Shown here: positions 21,129 through 31,533 of the stretch, piece after piece | Numbering within the stretch: position 1 is the stretch's first letter | Layout: each line of letters begins with the position of its first letter | NCBI RefSeq assembly: GCF_001316265.1 | Contig: NZ_BBDN01000012.1 | Coordinates: 21,871-85,870 of the forward strand | Source of the DNA: Vulcanisaeta sp. JCM 16159 | GTDB taxonomy: Archaea; Thermoproteota; Thermoprotei; Thermoproteales; Thermocladiaceae | DNA length: 64,000 nucleotides | Direction of reading: 5' to 3' | Program-made: the position numbers and the translations under genes | The notes under the pieces: generated by a model | What the model saw: only the letters and a program-made list of their open reading frames with translations | Told to the model about the DNA's origin: nothing | Databases searched by the model: none

Positions 21129-22236
21129 ATGAGCTCGCAAGAGTTCATAAACCTACTTAAGAAACTAAGTGAGGCTTTTGGCCCGTCTGGCTTTGAGGAC
21201 GAGGCCAGGGACTTAGTAATTAAGGAGCTGGAGCCTTATGTTGATGACTTAATGATAGATAGGTGGGGCAATGTAATCGGTATCCGGTACGGCAGACGGA
21301 AGGACCTGAAGGCCATGGTTGCGGCTCACATTGATGAGATTGGCCTATTAATTGATAGTATTGATAAGAACGGCTTCCTGCGGTTCCGGGCCATTGGTGG
21401 TTGGAACGAGGTAACCCTTGTCAGCCAGAGGGTTGTCATTAAGACCGCCGATGGCAGGAAGATCAAGGGCGTAATCGGTAGTAGACCACCTCACGTTACG
21501 CCACCTGGTAAGGAGAGGGAAGCCCCTGAACTCAAGGACCTGTTCATAGACATCGGGGCATCAAGTGATGAGGAGGTTAGGAAGCTGGGCGTCAGGGTTG
21601 GTTCCGTGGCAGTCCTAGATAGGGATTTAGAAGTCCTTAATGAGGATGTCGTCACGGGTAAGGCATTTGATGATAGGGTTGGCGTTGCGTAATGCTTTGG
21701 GCCGCTAGGCAGTTGAGGGATAGTGAGGTTACTGTGTACTTCGTAGCCACTGTTCAGGAGGAGGTTGGTCTTAGGGGTGCCCAGATCGCCGCTGACAGGG
21801 TTTACCCAGACTTTGCGATTGCCCTTGATACCACAATCGCCGCTGACGTACCCGGCGTTAATGAGCGGGAGTTCGTGACTAGGATTGGTAAGGGACCCGC
21901 GATTAAGGTTATGGATGGTGGTAGGGGTAACGTATTCATTGCCCACCCAGCATTGACGAACTTCCTGGTTTCGGTTGCTGAGGAATTGAAAATACCATAC
22001 CAACTGGAGGTGCTGATTGGCGGCACTACGGATGCCCTGGGTATTGCCTTTAGGAGGATGGTATACCGGCAACCACCATATCAATACCCACAAGGTACGT
22101 TCACAGCCCTGTGGAATTACTGAACATCAATGACGCACTAAACGCCGCTAAATTACTTAGCGAGTCACTATCCAAAGCCAATGATAGACTTATTCAGAGC
22201 CTTAGGGAAAAGACGATTAAGTCTAAATCGGCATGA
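21129..22236 (+). CDS. M42 family aminopeptidase (TET/FrvX-like) (two frameshifts)
   Basis: This is a self-assembling di-metal aminopeptidase, about 369 residues. Metal ligands are in AAHIDEIGLLID, GKAFDDRVG and VQEEVGLRGAQ. The PDZ-like insert runs from about residue 75 to 165. Breaks lie at about 21675 (GVA then stop; one base gives VAVMLWAARQL) and 22063 (GGG read as GG). The latter restores DGIPATTISIPTRYVHSPVE, the final metal-binding His region, and the true end ...KSKSA at 22236. It probably degrades peptides released by the proteasome. Confidence 0.88.
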
Positions 22237-22247
22237 CGTAGTGTTAT

Positions 22248-23665
22248 TTACCTTAATAATTGATTAACAATGCCTATTGCATTATTTATCAATTCCTCAA
22301 CCCTACCCGCACTAAGGGCCTCACTATAAATCCTCAACTTGGGTTCTGTGCCACTACCCCTAATTAGGATCCAGGAACCATCACCAAACACGACCTTAAC
22401 ACCATCAATAGTTACGGGCCTTGGATTTGGACCTAACGAGCTAAGCATCTTAAGAAGTGCGTCCTTATTATCATTTACAAACCTCTTTGAATTTCTCATG
22501 TCCAAGTCAACCCTCTTGAAGTAAGCCCTACCGTACTTGCTCCTAACATCGCTCACCAAGTTTGTTAGGCCTCCATACTCAGATGCCATGGCTATTATTA
22601 GGGATGCCGTGTATATGCCGTCCTTATCAGGTATGTGCCATGAGTAAACTAGGCCGCCGCTCTCCTCACCACCCATGTCGGCCTCTCTATTCAGTATTGC
22701 CCTGGCCACGTACTTAACACCCACCGGAACCTCAACGACCTTAAAGCCATACTTGGCAGCTATGTTGTCAAGTATGTGCGTTGTGGATACCGTCCTAACA
22801 ACACCCGTCCTTATTATTGATGCAGAGGCCAACCTCTCGACTACTATTGGCAGTATGTCGTTAGCGCTTAAGTAACCGTGAATCCTATCAACTAAGGCTA
22901 TCCTGTCTGAGTCACCATCATGTGAAATGCCGATGTCGTACTTACCAGCGTGACCTCCTGAATGAGCTCAGGTATGTTTTGCGGCTCTGGGTTTGGGTCC
23001 CTGCCTCCAAAGCTTGGATCGTAATTATCGTGAATCTCCGTAACCTCCATGCCGAGTCTCCTCATAACCTCACTCGTGTAGCCTATTGAGGTTGCGTAGA
23101 TCGGATCGATGATTACCTTGAACCTACTCCTTGGCCTGAACATTTTGGTTACGCTTTCATAGACGTAGTTAATATACTCGGGAGCCGGATCCACGGTGGG
23201 TATTGGCCTTAATTCGATGGTATTAACCGATTTATTAATATCATGCCACTCCTCATTATATAATCTTTCTATTTCCTCCGTATCCTCCTCCTGAACCGGT
23301 GATCCCCTGCTTGTTATTACCTTAAAGCCGTTGTATATTGATGGATTATGGCTGGCCGTGATCTGAATAACAAGGTCAAAACCGAACCTAAAGCCGTACC
23401 AAGCAGCCGCCGGGGTTGGTGTTGGCTTATTAACCGTAACGACATCTAACCCGTGGTTTACGGCCACACTGGCTGCAATGTACGCGAAGTCCTTAGACTT
23501 CCTCCTGGCGTCGAAACTTACCAGGACCCTACGTAACCCATACCTACGTGACCAATAACGAATAGTCGACTCGGCAAGTACGGCAACCAAGAACTCCGTG
23601 AACTCCGTATCAATAACACCACGCACGCCATCTGTTCCAAAATGAAACGTGAGTTTATCGTTCAT
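22248..23665 (-). CDS. Phosphomannomutase/phosphoglucomutase (frameshifted)
   Basis: This is an alpha-D-phosphohexomutase of about 473 residues. Domain 1 has FGTDGVRG and the phosphoserine loop ITASHNPSIYNGFK. The metal loop DGDSDR is only seen in a second frame at about 22920. One base near 22950 joins ELIQEVT to GKYDIGISHDGDSDRIALVD. Domain 3 has GGEESGG, and domain 4 ends with the phosphate-binding GSGTEPKLRIYSEA. It interconverts mannose or glucose 1- and 6-phosphates for glycosylation. The adjoining glycosyltransferase gene on the same strand, about 35 bp upstream, suggests a shared role in surface sugars. Confidence 0.9.
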
Positions 23666-23700
23666 TACTTAAGACCTATTAAACAACCCTTAAATTAATT

Positions 23701-24786
23701 TTATCCCTCTGCATTATCATGAAAGAGCTCCTTAACCACGCTCAACCATTCATTGACTACCCTAGGTACACTAAAGGCCATAGCCTCTCCCTAGCCCTAA
23801 CCCTCATTAAATCATCATAATTACCCTCCCACAGTTTAACCGCCAACCTAACAAACTCCCCTGGATTATCCACCAACCAACCCGTCTCGTTATTAATCAC
23901 TGTCTCCCCTGGACCTTGCTTACCATAGGTGAGGACTGGCGTGCCGCATGCCATAGATTCAACCGGTACATACCCAAAGGGCTCATGAATGAATGGAAAT
24001 ACCGTAAACTTCGCGTTGGCGTATAACTTAACCAACTCCTCATCACTGACCCTACCTCTATAATCAATGTTCCTATGCCTAATGAACCAACGCGGCAGCC
24101 AGGGGACCTTGGAGCCGAAGGCACTATCCTTATCCCCGCATTGGCCATGGCCCTAAGTACATTAAATTGGGTCTCCTTACCCACGTAGGCCAACACATAG
24201 TCCTGGGTGGGGTTGGGCACGGGTTTAAAGAAGTCCGTATTCACCGGCGGATTTATCACATCCCAAACCCTAACGTTTCTTGATATTACAGCTTCCGCTG
24301 AGTACCTCGAGTTGGCTATTACGTATTTAGAGCGTGATAGTGCCTATGGTATGTAGAATCCGCGGCAATTATTAGTGGTGTTGCAAGGTAATAACCCAGC
24401 CTATAGTGTATTGGGAATTCCCTACTTAAATCCCTGAGTAGGTCACCTACGTAACCCTGCGCATAGAATATGGTTGCTGGTATTGGTAACTCAAAGGATA
24501 GATTTATTGTTAGGCAATCATCGCGATAATCGATCAAACCCCTTATACCATTCATTAGCCATATTAAAAGATGCCCAGACTGCCCAGAAAGCGGAGGCCT
24601 TAGTTCAAGGTCCCTTACCTTAATACCTACGTACTCAAGGTCCTTCTTAACCTCTTTACTCACATATGGCGCAACAACATTAACGTTAAATCCCATCTCA
24701 ATTATTGATTTACCGAGTAAATAGGCAACCCTAATTGGCCCCGTTATCCCATCAATCCCGTCAGTTATCAATGATACGCATGGCAT
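23701..24786 (-). CDS. Glycosyltransferase, GT4 family (three frameshifts)
   Basis: This is a GT-B glycosyltransferase of about 362 residues read from three overlapping frames. The N-terminal part is VSLITDGIDGITGPIRVAYL. A break at about 24340 (GGG read as GG) restores RALSRSKYVIANSRYSAEAV. A break near 24110 restores AFGSKVPWLPRWFIRHR. The donor-binding segment is HEPFGYVPVESMACGTPVLT. The last break, at about 23780 (GGG read as GG), restores RERAMAFSVPRVVNEWLSVV and an end at 23701. The gene sits 2 bp downstream of the hexapeptide protein gene and upstream of the phosphomannomutase, all on the minus strand, forming a probable three-gene operon. Confidence 0.84.
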
Positions 24787-24788
24787 GG

Positions 24789-25310
24789 TTATAGGTTAAC
24801 CCCATTATCCATGTACATCCTCGCAAGTCTTAGGTAGGCCTGGTAATTATTCCTAATGTACTCCCTATCATCATCCGTGGCCTGCCTAATGACCTTAGCA
24901 GGCACGCCAACAACGATACTATTAGGTGGTACCTTAGTCCCCTGAGTAACGACAGCGCCAGCCCCCACAATACTACCACTGCCAATTACCGCGCCGTTAA
25001 GCACTATGGCGCCCATACCTATTATTACCTCATCCTCCACCGTGGCACCGTGTACAATGGCCCTATGCCCAATGGTGACGCCACGACCAATCCTCGCTGG
25101 GAATCCAGCATCCGTATGTATCACAGCGCCATCCTGAATATTTGAATCATTACCAATCACTATGCTATCCTCATCACCCCTGATGACTGCGTGGGGCCAG
25201 ATGCTCACGTTATCCCCAATAACCACGTCCCCAATTACGTAGGCCGTACTCGCTATGAAGACATTCCTGCCAATCCTAGGCACCTTATTCCCAACCCTCA
25301 CGATGGGCAT
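24789..25310 (-). CDS. Gamma-carbonic-anhydrase-like left-handed beta-helix protein
   Basis: This is a hexapeptide-repeat trimeric protein of 173 residues in the gamma-carbonic anhydrase/PaaY/CaiE group. The isoleucine-rich repeat (IGDVVIGDNVSIWPHAVIRG) is clear. The three zinc-ligand histidines are all present, at about 65 (AVIHTD), 82 and 87 (IGHRAIVHGA). The Glu residues of the Cam-type proton shuttle are not evident, so activity as a carbonic anhydrase is possible but not shown. It is the first gene of a minus-strand operon with a GT4 and phosphomannomutase, divergent from the molybdenum hydroxylase gene. Confidence 0.88.
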   Translation of the reverse strand: MPIVRVGNKVPRIGRNVFIASTAYVIGDVVIGDNVSIWPHAVIRGDEDSIVIGNDSNIQDGAVIHTDAGFPARIGRGVTIGHRAIVHGATVEDEVIIGMGAIVLNGAVIGSGSIVGAGAVVTQGTKVPPNSIVVGVPAKVIRQATDDDREYIRNNYQAYLRLARMYMDNGVNL

Positions 25311-25380
25311 AGCCTAGTCATTAATCTGCATTATTTAAAGTATTAAGGCATACATCACGTAAAGTAATGCCGCTTAAACG

Positions 25381-25388
25381 CTTAAAAG
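25381..25388 (+). promoter_or_regulatory. TATA box of the second molybdenum hydroxylase gene
   Basis: CTTAAAAG centred about 27 bp before the ATG at 25411. This spacing predicts transcription starting at or next to the start codon, that is, a leaderless mRNA. Confidence 0.6.
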
Positions 25389-25410
25389 GTATTGAGCAGT
25401 CATTGATTGC

Positions 25411-27529
25411 ATGCCTAGGATTGATGTACTCGATGCATTGCTTGGTAGGGGCGGATTCCTAGATGATTATCCGTATAAGGGGAAGTTTGGAGTATTCACT
25501 AGAAGCCCATACCCACACGCCAGGGTACTAAGTATTGATACGTCAAAGGCAGTTAGCGAGGGAGCCCTCGTACTCACTGGTAGGGACTTTATAGCGAGGA
25601 CTCTGGGCTCGACAGAAAGGGAGGGTGCTGGTCTCGAGACATTGCCTTTGGCGGTGGATAAGGCCCGTTACCAAGCGAACCGGTGGCCCTAGTGATTGCT
25701 GATGACCCTACAGGGCCATGGATCTGGCGGAACTCGTTGATGTTCAGTATGAGCCGCTAAAGCCCGTGCGTAATATAGATGACGCCTTGAAAAACGAGTC
25801 ACTGGTCTTTGAGGAGTTGGGCACTAACATCGTTCAATCACAGGTAATCGAGTACGGGCAAATACCCAGTGGACCGAGAGAGCTAGAGCTTAACCTTTAC
25901 TGGTCGAGGAGTTCTGGAAACCCCATAGAGGCCTTCGCAGCCATAGCATACCCAGAGGGTAATGGAGTCACAATGATTTCCAACCTGCAGGGAGGTAAAT
26001 CAATAATCACCGAGATAGAGAGGTCACTGGGTATACCCATTAAGCATGTTCCAGTGAGGCATGGTGGTAGCTTCGGCTCTAAGATCTCTCTCGTCAGGTA
26101 CTTAATAATCCTGGCATACGCAGCCTATAAATTCAAGACACCGATTAAGTGGATTGAGACAAGGACCGAGCACCTAATGGCATCCAACTCAAGCGGGCCT
26201 GAGAGGAGGTTCAGGATTAAGGCTTACTTTGACGGTGACGGCATTGTCAAGGGTCTAGACATCAGTATTTGGGAAGACGCGGGCGCCAGCAGGAGTAGTG
26301 GGCAGGCCTTTAAGCCCCTGGGCATATTGGCTGGTCCGTACAAGATTAGGAATCTGAGGTATAACGCCACGGTTGTGGCAACCAACAAGAACCCCGCAGG
26401 CGCCTTTAGAGGTGCTGGAACGCCTCCACATACCTGGGCTTTGGAAAGGGTCATGGATGCAATAGCCGATGAGCTCAACATGGATCGGGCGGAGATAAGG
26501 AGGAAGAACTTGATTGACTCATTCCCGTACGAGGCGCCCTACGCGTATTATGACTCAGGTAATCCAAAGGGGCTTCTCGAGCTTGCCCTGTCGCGTAATG
26601 ACCTATTCTCCCTGAGGGATGGGAATACGGGCGTTGGTATTGCCGTATCGACAGACCCATCAACACCACAGGGTACTGAGGGCATTAAGTTGAGGATTAG
26701 GAATGGTAAGTTAGTCGTGGGTCTTGGGTTTGGTGGTGAGGGTCAGGGTAATGAGCACACGGCTATTAAGCTCGTGTCCCAACTCCTCGATGTGCCCATG
26801 GACTGGATCACCTATGAGTACTTACCAAGTGACGAGAGCCCTGAGGCCTTTGGGCCTGGTGGTAGCCGCATGGCAGTGTTCACGGCAGGCGCCGTGCTAG
26901 GCGCCGTTGAGGAGTTGAGGGCTAGGTTGTATAATAAGGCCGTTAGGGTGCTCGGCAGTAACATTACGTATGAGCGTGGGTACTTCCGCTCTAGTGATGG
27001 CAGGAGGGTCAGCATTCTTGAGCTTGGTGATGAGGAGGTCACCTTCACATACACCGCGGAGGCGAGGATCGGTAGGTACATTGCATACCCATTTGCCTGC
27101 GACATTGCCGTTGTTAGGTATGAGGATGGCAGGCTTAAGCCCATTAAACACGTGGTTTATCTTGACCCGGGCAATGTAATAGATGAGGAGCTCGTTAAGG
27201 AGCAGGTAATGGGTGGCACCGCGATAGGAATATCATTGGCACTTTACGAGGCTTACAGGTATGATGAGGACGGCAACCTACTAACACTGAGCTTCGGTGA
27301 TTATGGGCTGCCAACAGCCATAGACATACCGGAGATTGAGGTTCACTTGGTACCATCACCATCCCCCGTGACTCCAATGGGTGTTAAGGGAATCGGTGAG
27401 GTGCCCGTGGGCGTGGCCGCGGCTGCCGTGACAAGCGCCGTGGAGGACATACTAAGGAGGAGGGTTGGTAAGGTTAGGATTGATAAGGTGCCCATTGACC
27501 CAGCATTACTTACACCACAAAGTATTTAA
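25411..27529 (+). CDS. Molybdenum hydroxylase large subunit, second copy (two frameshifts)
   Basis: This is a xanthine dehydrogenase/aldehyde oxidase-type catalytic subunit, about 706 residues, shorter than the copy at 5.8 kb. Motifs include RHGGSFGSKISLVRYL, NPAGAFRGAGTPPHTWALE and the active-site Glu in MGVKGIGEVPVGVAAAAV. Two nearby breaks at about 25675 (GG read as G) and 25710 (missing T) are repaired to KARYQGEPVALVIADDPYRA. No FAD or 2Fe-2S subunit gene adjoins it, so it either borrows partners from another locus or works alone. The substrate is unknown. Confidence 0.87.
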
Positions 27530-27553
27530 ATTAAGTATCAATTAAGCCGTGGT

Positions 27554-28372
27554 ATGTCCTCAACCGCCACATTTGATATCAAGATTAAGTCTATACCAAG
27601 GGATCCGCGTAACACACTCATAATGGCATGCCCTGAACCATCATTGGCCTCCATAGTGGCCATTGAGTATCTCGTGGAGACACTCAAGATGGAGGAGATC
27701 GGTTCAATAAAGCCGAGGGGTCATGTACCTATCGTCACCGTCATCGACGGTGCGGCCAAGTTACCCTATAGGTTATTCTTCGATAGGGAGCACGCAATCG
27801 TGGTGATTAGGCAGCATGTGCCGATTCCACCAATGCTCTATAGGCAGTTTGTGGATAAAATACTGGATTGGGCTGAGGATAATGCCGTGGGCAAGGTCGT
27901 ATGTCTGACCTCGACACCACTCCTTGACGAGCAAGAGAGCGATAATGTTTATTTTGTCTCTGAGGAAGAACATGTCGATGAGTATAAACAACTTGGCTTA
28001 ATACCGCTTCGCGAAGCGACGATAACGGGTATCGAGGCCGTATTCCTCGATTCAGTACTTTCCAGGAATATAAACGGTGTGTTACTACTTGCTGAATCAA
28101 AGGTATTAACCGCGATCAATAGGTTAATCGAGAGTGGTAAGTTATCGAGTCATAAGGATGTATTGACAATACTTAATCAAATGGTTGGTAGGTATGGACC
28201 CGACGTTACTGCGGCCCTAAAATTAGTTAAGGCATTAAGTAAGGTTGTTGGTTTTGATATACCTGCCGATAAGTTAGCCGAGCATGCAAGTAAGTATGCT
28301 TTCTTAATTGACAAAAACCTGGAAATGTACATGAAGCCGCCGAAGGAGGAGGAATTACCTGTATACTATTAA
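27554..28372 (+). CDS. PAC2 family protein
   Basis: This is a 272-residue protein of the PAC2 (proteasome-assembly-chaperone-2-like) superfamily, recognised from LIMACPEPSLASIVAIEYLV, the middle segment AIVVIRQHVPIPP and the pattern of a C-terminal helical domain. Archaeal members are widely conserved and of unsettled function; a role in proteasome assembly or as an ATP-grasp-linked factor has been proposed for the family. A TATA-like TATTTAAATTA at about 27523-27533 lies inside the end of the preceding gene, 27 bp before the ATG, suggesting an independent leaderless transcript. Confidence 0.78.
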   Translation: MSSTATFDIKIKSIPRDPRNTLIMACPEPSLASIVAIEYLVETLKMEEIGSIKPRGHVPIVTVIDGAAKLPYRLFFDREHAIVVIRQHVPIPPMLYRQFVDKILDWAEDNAVGKVVCLTSTPLLDEQESDNVYFVSEEEHVDEYKQLGLIPLREATITGIEAVFLDSVLSRNINGVLLLAESKVLTAINRLIESGKLSSHKDVLTILNQMVGRYGPDVTAALKLVKALSKVVGFDIPADKLAEHASKYAFLIDKNLEMYMKPPKEEELPVYY

Positions 28373-28401
28373 TCATTTTTAAGGAATTGATCAGGCATTC
28401 A

Positions 28402-29192
28402 CTAAAACACACACCTCACATAGCCGCCATCAATCAGGATCATTGATCCATTTATATACGCAGCCCTATCACTGGCTAGGAAAGCAACCAAGTAACCGAT
28501 TTCCTCAGGCCTTCCATACCTACCCGCCGGTATCTCCCTACTCCACGCCTTGATAACCTCATCAACACTAATACCCCTGGCCCTAGCTCCTCCTGTGCCA
28601 ACTGGTTTATTCTCTCCGTCATTATGTAGCCCTGCATTATCCCATTAGCCGTTATTCCATACTGCCCATACTCAACAGCCAACGACTTAACTAAACCAGC
28701 TAGGCTAAGCCTGACGGTGTTCGAGAGTACCAGGTTCGGTATTGGTTGCATAAGGGTTAGCGATGTTACATAAATCAACCTACCCCAACCCCTACTAACC
28801 ATGTTATTAACGACACGCTTCGTGAGCCACACCGCACTTAGGAGTAGTAGTCTCGTCGCGTACTCCCAATCATCCTCACTCAATTGTGAGAATGTACCAG
28901 GCTTTGGAGGACCAGCATTGAAGACCAAGATGTCTATGTTACTAAAGGTACTCATTGCCTCCTTGACGAGTCTATCTACGTCATCCTTAACCGTTAAGTC
29001 GGCCCTGACGGCTAACACCTCAGCACCACTCTCCTTAACAATGGTCTCCCTAGCCCTGGCGAGCTCATCCTCACGCCTGGCACTAATGACGACTTTAACG
29101 CCCTCCTGAGCGAGTACCCTGGCTATGCCAAGCCCAATACCCCTGCTTGAGGCTGTCACGAGCGCGACCTTACCCTTTAATCCCAGGTCCAT
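28402..29192 (-). CDS. Short-chain dehydrogenase/reductase with atypical active site (frameshifted)
   Basis: This is a Rossmann-fold oxidoreductase of about 263 residues. The nucleotide motif [12 protein letters not shown] and NAG ([10 protein letters not shown]) are normal. At the catalytic YxxxK position it reads [11 protein letters not shown], so Tyr becomes Ser and Lys becomes Arg, as in a known SDR subgroup with an SNxxR signature. The frame breaks at about 28590 (GG read as G). The repaired C-terminus reads [13 protein letters not shown] and [16 protein letters not shown], ending DGGYVRCVF. The ATG at 29192 ([15 protein letters not shown]) is chosen; the open frame extends 24 residues further without family similarity. 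Confidence 0.85.
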
Positions 29193-29297
29193 ACAGGTTA
29201 GCTTTGTATTTACCCCCTTATTCAATGTGACCCTATAATTCGTTAATAACACATGTAATGCCAAGATTTATATTTTAGTGCCTTCACGTAAGTGGCG

Positions 29298-30296
29298 ATG
29301 AGTTCTCTTGAAATTGATTTGCGAAGGAAGGATCGGTACGAAGATATAATAAGGAGCATTAATGAATATGGATCATCGGTAAAGGAGTTGGTATTTGAGA
29401 ATTTACCTGATGAATTAATGGTTCCATATCAGAGAATACGTGAATTATATATTCAAGAAACAACGAGGGGTAAGGGTAGGATTGACGTTAACTTCCTCAT
29501 TCAATTATACATGAATGTACCCAAGACAGAGGAACTCCTGAGGTACCTACTGCTTGTCACGGTATTATTCACGGGGTTCCGAAACCTGAGAAATGAGGTG
29601 ATATATAGGGTTATACGTAGGAATTACGACACGGTAGGCCGCCTAATCTCAAGCCCTGACTACTCATTAATTAATGACGTAAGTATGAAATTACTAAATG
29701 ATTATGAGGGTGAGGGTATTAAGGGTGAGGACATTCAGGAAGTAAGTAATGCGGTTCACAGCTTCGTTTATGGCCTAAGGAAGTTGATAAAGGCCTACGG
29801 AACAACACTACTCAGGTGGATACCCAAGTTCCGCGACATAAACGATTTTGAAAAGTCGCTACAAATGTTCTATCCACCGAGGACCAATGAGAGGAGGAAG
29901 AGGGCCATTAGGACGTTCATCAGGTGGGTATCGCATGAAACCAACTTGCCAGTGGCGCTCGGCATAATTTCGAGGGGTGGGCATAGGCGCTATACTATGA
30001 TTGCGGATGTTTATAGTACCATGGTCACAATAAGGAGCGGCGCATTCCTAGCCCTGAATAACGATCACAGTATGAAGATACTAAATAAAATATTGGTTAA
30101 CAAGGATGGTGGGGTTACAGTAAAGGTCGATGAGGTTAAGGGGCTCGTTAGGGCAACAGGTAGGTTGAGCAATGACCCAATAACCTATGAGAGGGGTGCG
30201 TTCAGGATAGGGCATGAGTACTGCTCGCGTCTCAAGTGCGGTGAGTGCCCCTTAAATAAGGTCTGCATGAAGTTTACCTGGGTGAACGTTAAATGA
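29298..30296 (+). CDS. Hypothetical protein with C-terminal four-cysteine cluster
   Basis: The 332-residue, mostly helical protein matches no family I recognise. Its last 25 residues contain C-x5-C-x2-C-x5-C (CSRLKCGECPLNKVC). That spacing closely resembles the 4Fe-4S loop of endonuclease III-type glycosylases (C-x6-C-x2-C-x5-C). The rest lacks a recognisable helix-hairpin-helix motif. The ATG at 29298 follows GGCG; an upstream start at 29292 is possible. It overlaps the next gene by 4 bp (ATGA), which implies translational coupling. Confidence 0.6.
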   Translation: MSSLEIDLRRKDRYEDIIRSINEYGSSVKELVFENLPDELMVPYQRIRELYIQETTRGKGRIDVNFLIQLYMNVPKTEELLRYLLLVTVLFTGFRNLRNEVIYRVIRRNYDTVGRLISSPDYSLINDVSMKLLNDYEGEGIKGEDIQEVSNAVHSFVYGLRKLIKAYGTTLLRWIPKFRDINDFEKSLQMFYPPRTNERRKRAIRTFIRWVSHETNLPVALGIISRGGHRRYTMIADVYSTMVTIRSGAFLALNNDHSMKILNKILVNKDGGVTVKVDEVKGLVRATGRLSNDPITYERGAFRIGHEYCSRLKCGECPLNKVCMKFTWVNVK

Positions 30297-30562
30297 GCAT
30301 AAACATGCCGGAGGACCTTAAGAAACTCATTGAGGAAATAACAATGAACAAACTAGGCACAATTAAGGGCAAGATGGAGACTCTAAGCTTCGTCGACTCA
30401 GTGATTGAAGAGCTCAAAAGGAGGGGCATAACTCTGAATGATGATATAGAAGCAATGGCAAGACCCTACGTTGTTGATATACTGTGGTCACTGAGGAAGA
30501 GGGGCATTGTAAACATGGATGAAGACCTACTACACTTCTCATTGGCGAAACAGGAGTCTTAA
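30293..30562 (+). CDS. Small hypothetical protein coupled to the four-cysteine protein
   Basis: The 89-residue helical protein is of unknown family, with two or three helices (LKKLIEEITMNKLG, VDSVIEELKRRG, YVVDILWSLRKRG). The pattern could be a winged-helix or helical bundle but is too short to decide. Its ATG overlaps the upstream stop in ATGA, so the two are almost certainly co-expressed and may form a complex. Confidence 0.55.
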   Translation: MSINMPEDLKKLIEEITMNKLGTIKGKMETLSFVDSVIEELKRRGITLNDDIEAMARPYVVDILWSLRKRGIVNMDEDLLHFSLAKQES

Positions 30563-30622
30563 CCAATACTAATAAATTGATTTAGCCAGTAAACAAAATG
30601 CCCCTGCATGCACCCACACCAA

Positions 30623-30650
30623 GGCCCGCCCGGTCTTGGCCTGGGCGGGT
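30623..30650. terminator. GC-rich hairpin between convergent genes
   Basis: CCCGCCC (30625-30631) pairs with GGGCGGG (30643-30649) around an 11-nt loop. It lies between the convergent hypothetical and phosphoesterase genes, touching the stop of the latter. It could act as a bidirectional transcript end; no strong T-run follows, so the role is uncertain. Confidence 0.4.
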
Positions 30651-31222
30651 CATAACTTATTTAATTCGGCATTGACGGTGCCATCCTCATAAACACTCAC
30701 ATTCGCGTAATAACCGTTAAATAATGGACCGGGATTGACAATTACGGTATTACCCAACTTATCAATGCCCCTTGATTCATGAACATGACCGCATAAAACA
30801 ACCAGTGGCTTAACATCCTCAATCAATCTCCTCACAGACCTACTACCAATGTGCTCGCCATTCCAAGCCCTGTCTACACTCGTACCATGGGGTGGATAAT
30901 GAGACACAAGTATTAATCTAGAACCAAGGTCCCTAATGCTATCCGCGGTAATTGGATAACCAGCCAGGTAAAATGACCCAATAGGTACCACACGCCCCTC
31001 AATTAGGTATTTTTGAACCCTTGATCTAATGCCGTAAGGATCCATATTACCTATAACCGCATACACAGGCCCGCCATAATTACTTAATACGTCTAGTACC
31101 TCTGGATTTTCAAAATCGCCGCTTACGACTATTGCATCAAAATTCCTGGCAATACTGCTTATTAATTTTATATATTGCATATCGCCATGAACATCAGATA
31201 TATGCAATATTTTAATACCCAT
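30650..31222 (-). CDS. Calcineurin-type metallophosphoesterase
   Basis: This is a two-metal phosphoesterase of 190 residues, similar to the archaeal YfcE/MJ0936 group. All metal motifs are present in order: ISDVHGD (D, H), VVSGDFENP (D), VIGNMDP (N), LVSHYPPHG (H) and LCGHVHESRG (H, H). Family members hydrolyse phosphodiesters such as bis-p-nitrophenyl phosphate in vitro; the natural substrate is unknown. The ATG at 31222 (MGIKILHIS) is a normal start. Confidence 0.9.
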   Translation of the reverse strand: MGIKILHISDVHGDMQYIKLISSIARNFDAIVVSGDFENPEVLDVLSNYGGPVYAVIGNMDPYGIRSRVQKYLIEGRVVPIGSFYLAGYPITADSIRDLGSRLILVSHYPPHGTSVDRAWNGEHIGSRSVRRLIEDVKPLVVLCGHVHESRGIDKLGNTVIVNPGPLFNGYYANVSVYEDGTVNAELNKL

Positions 31223-31292
31223 TAATATTTTACCGAGTTATAACACCTAAATTAAGTTTCCCCACTAGGTATTACTTAAAAATAATTATTAA

Positions 31293-31529
31293 ATGTTAAT
31301 CACTATGACGCTGAAAACAAGTGGAAATATATCTACATGGCGTAAAGTGGTTGCTGGCATACTACTTGTGATACCATGGATACTATACACGTTATTACCG
31401 ATATATAACATGGTACAGCCTGAGCTTGGCGGTGTGCCATTCTTTTACTGGTTCCAAACACTATGGTTAGTAATATCATCAATACTCTTCATAACCGCAG
31501 TGCTATTGCTTTACCCCAGTAAGAGGTGA
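31293..31529 (+). CDS. Small two-helix membrane protein, DUF3311-like symporter partner
   Basis: The 78-residue protein has two membrane helices (about residues 20-40 and 50-72) and the sequence PILYxxPxYN-like IPWILYTLLPIYNMV, then GVPFFYWFQTLW. This is the pattern of DUF3311 proteins, which sit directly before sodium/solute symporter (SSS) genes. The symporter gene follows after 4 bp here. It is probably an accessory subunit of that transporter. Confidence 0.75.
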   Translation: MLITMTLKTSGNISTWRKVVAGILLVIPWILYTLLPIYNMVQPELGGVPFFYWFQTLWLVISSILFITAVLLLYPSKR

Positions 31530-31533
31530 TGGG

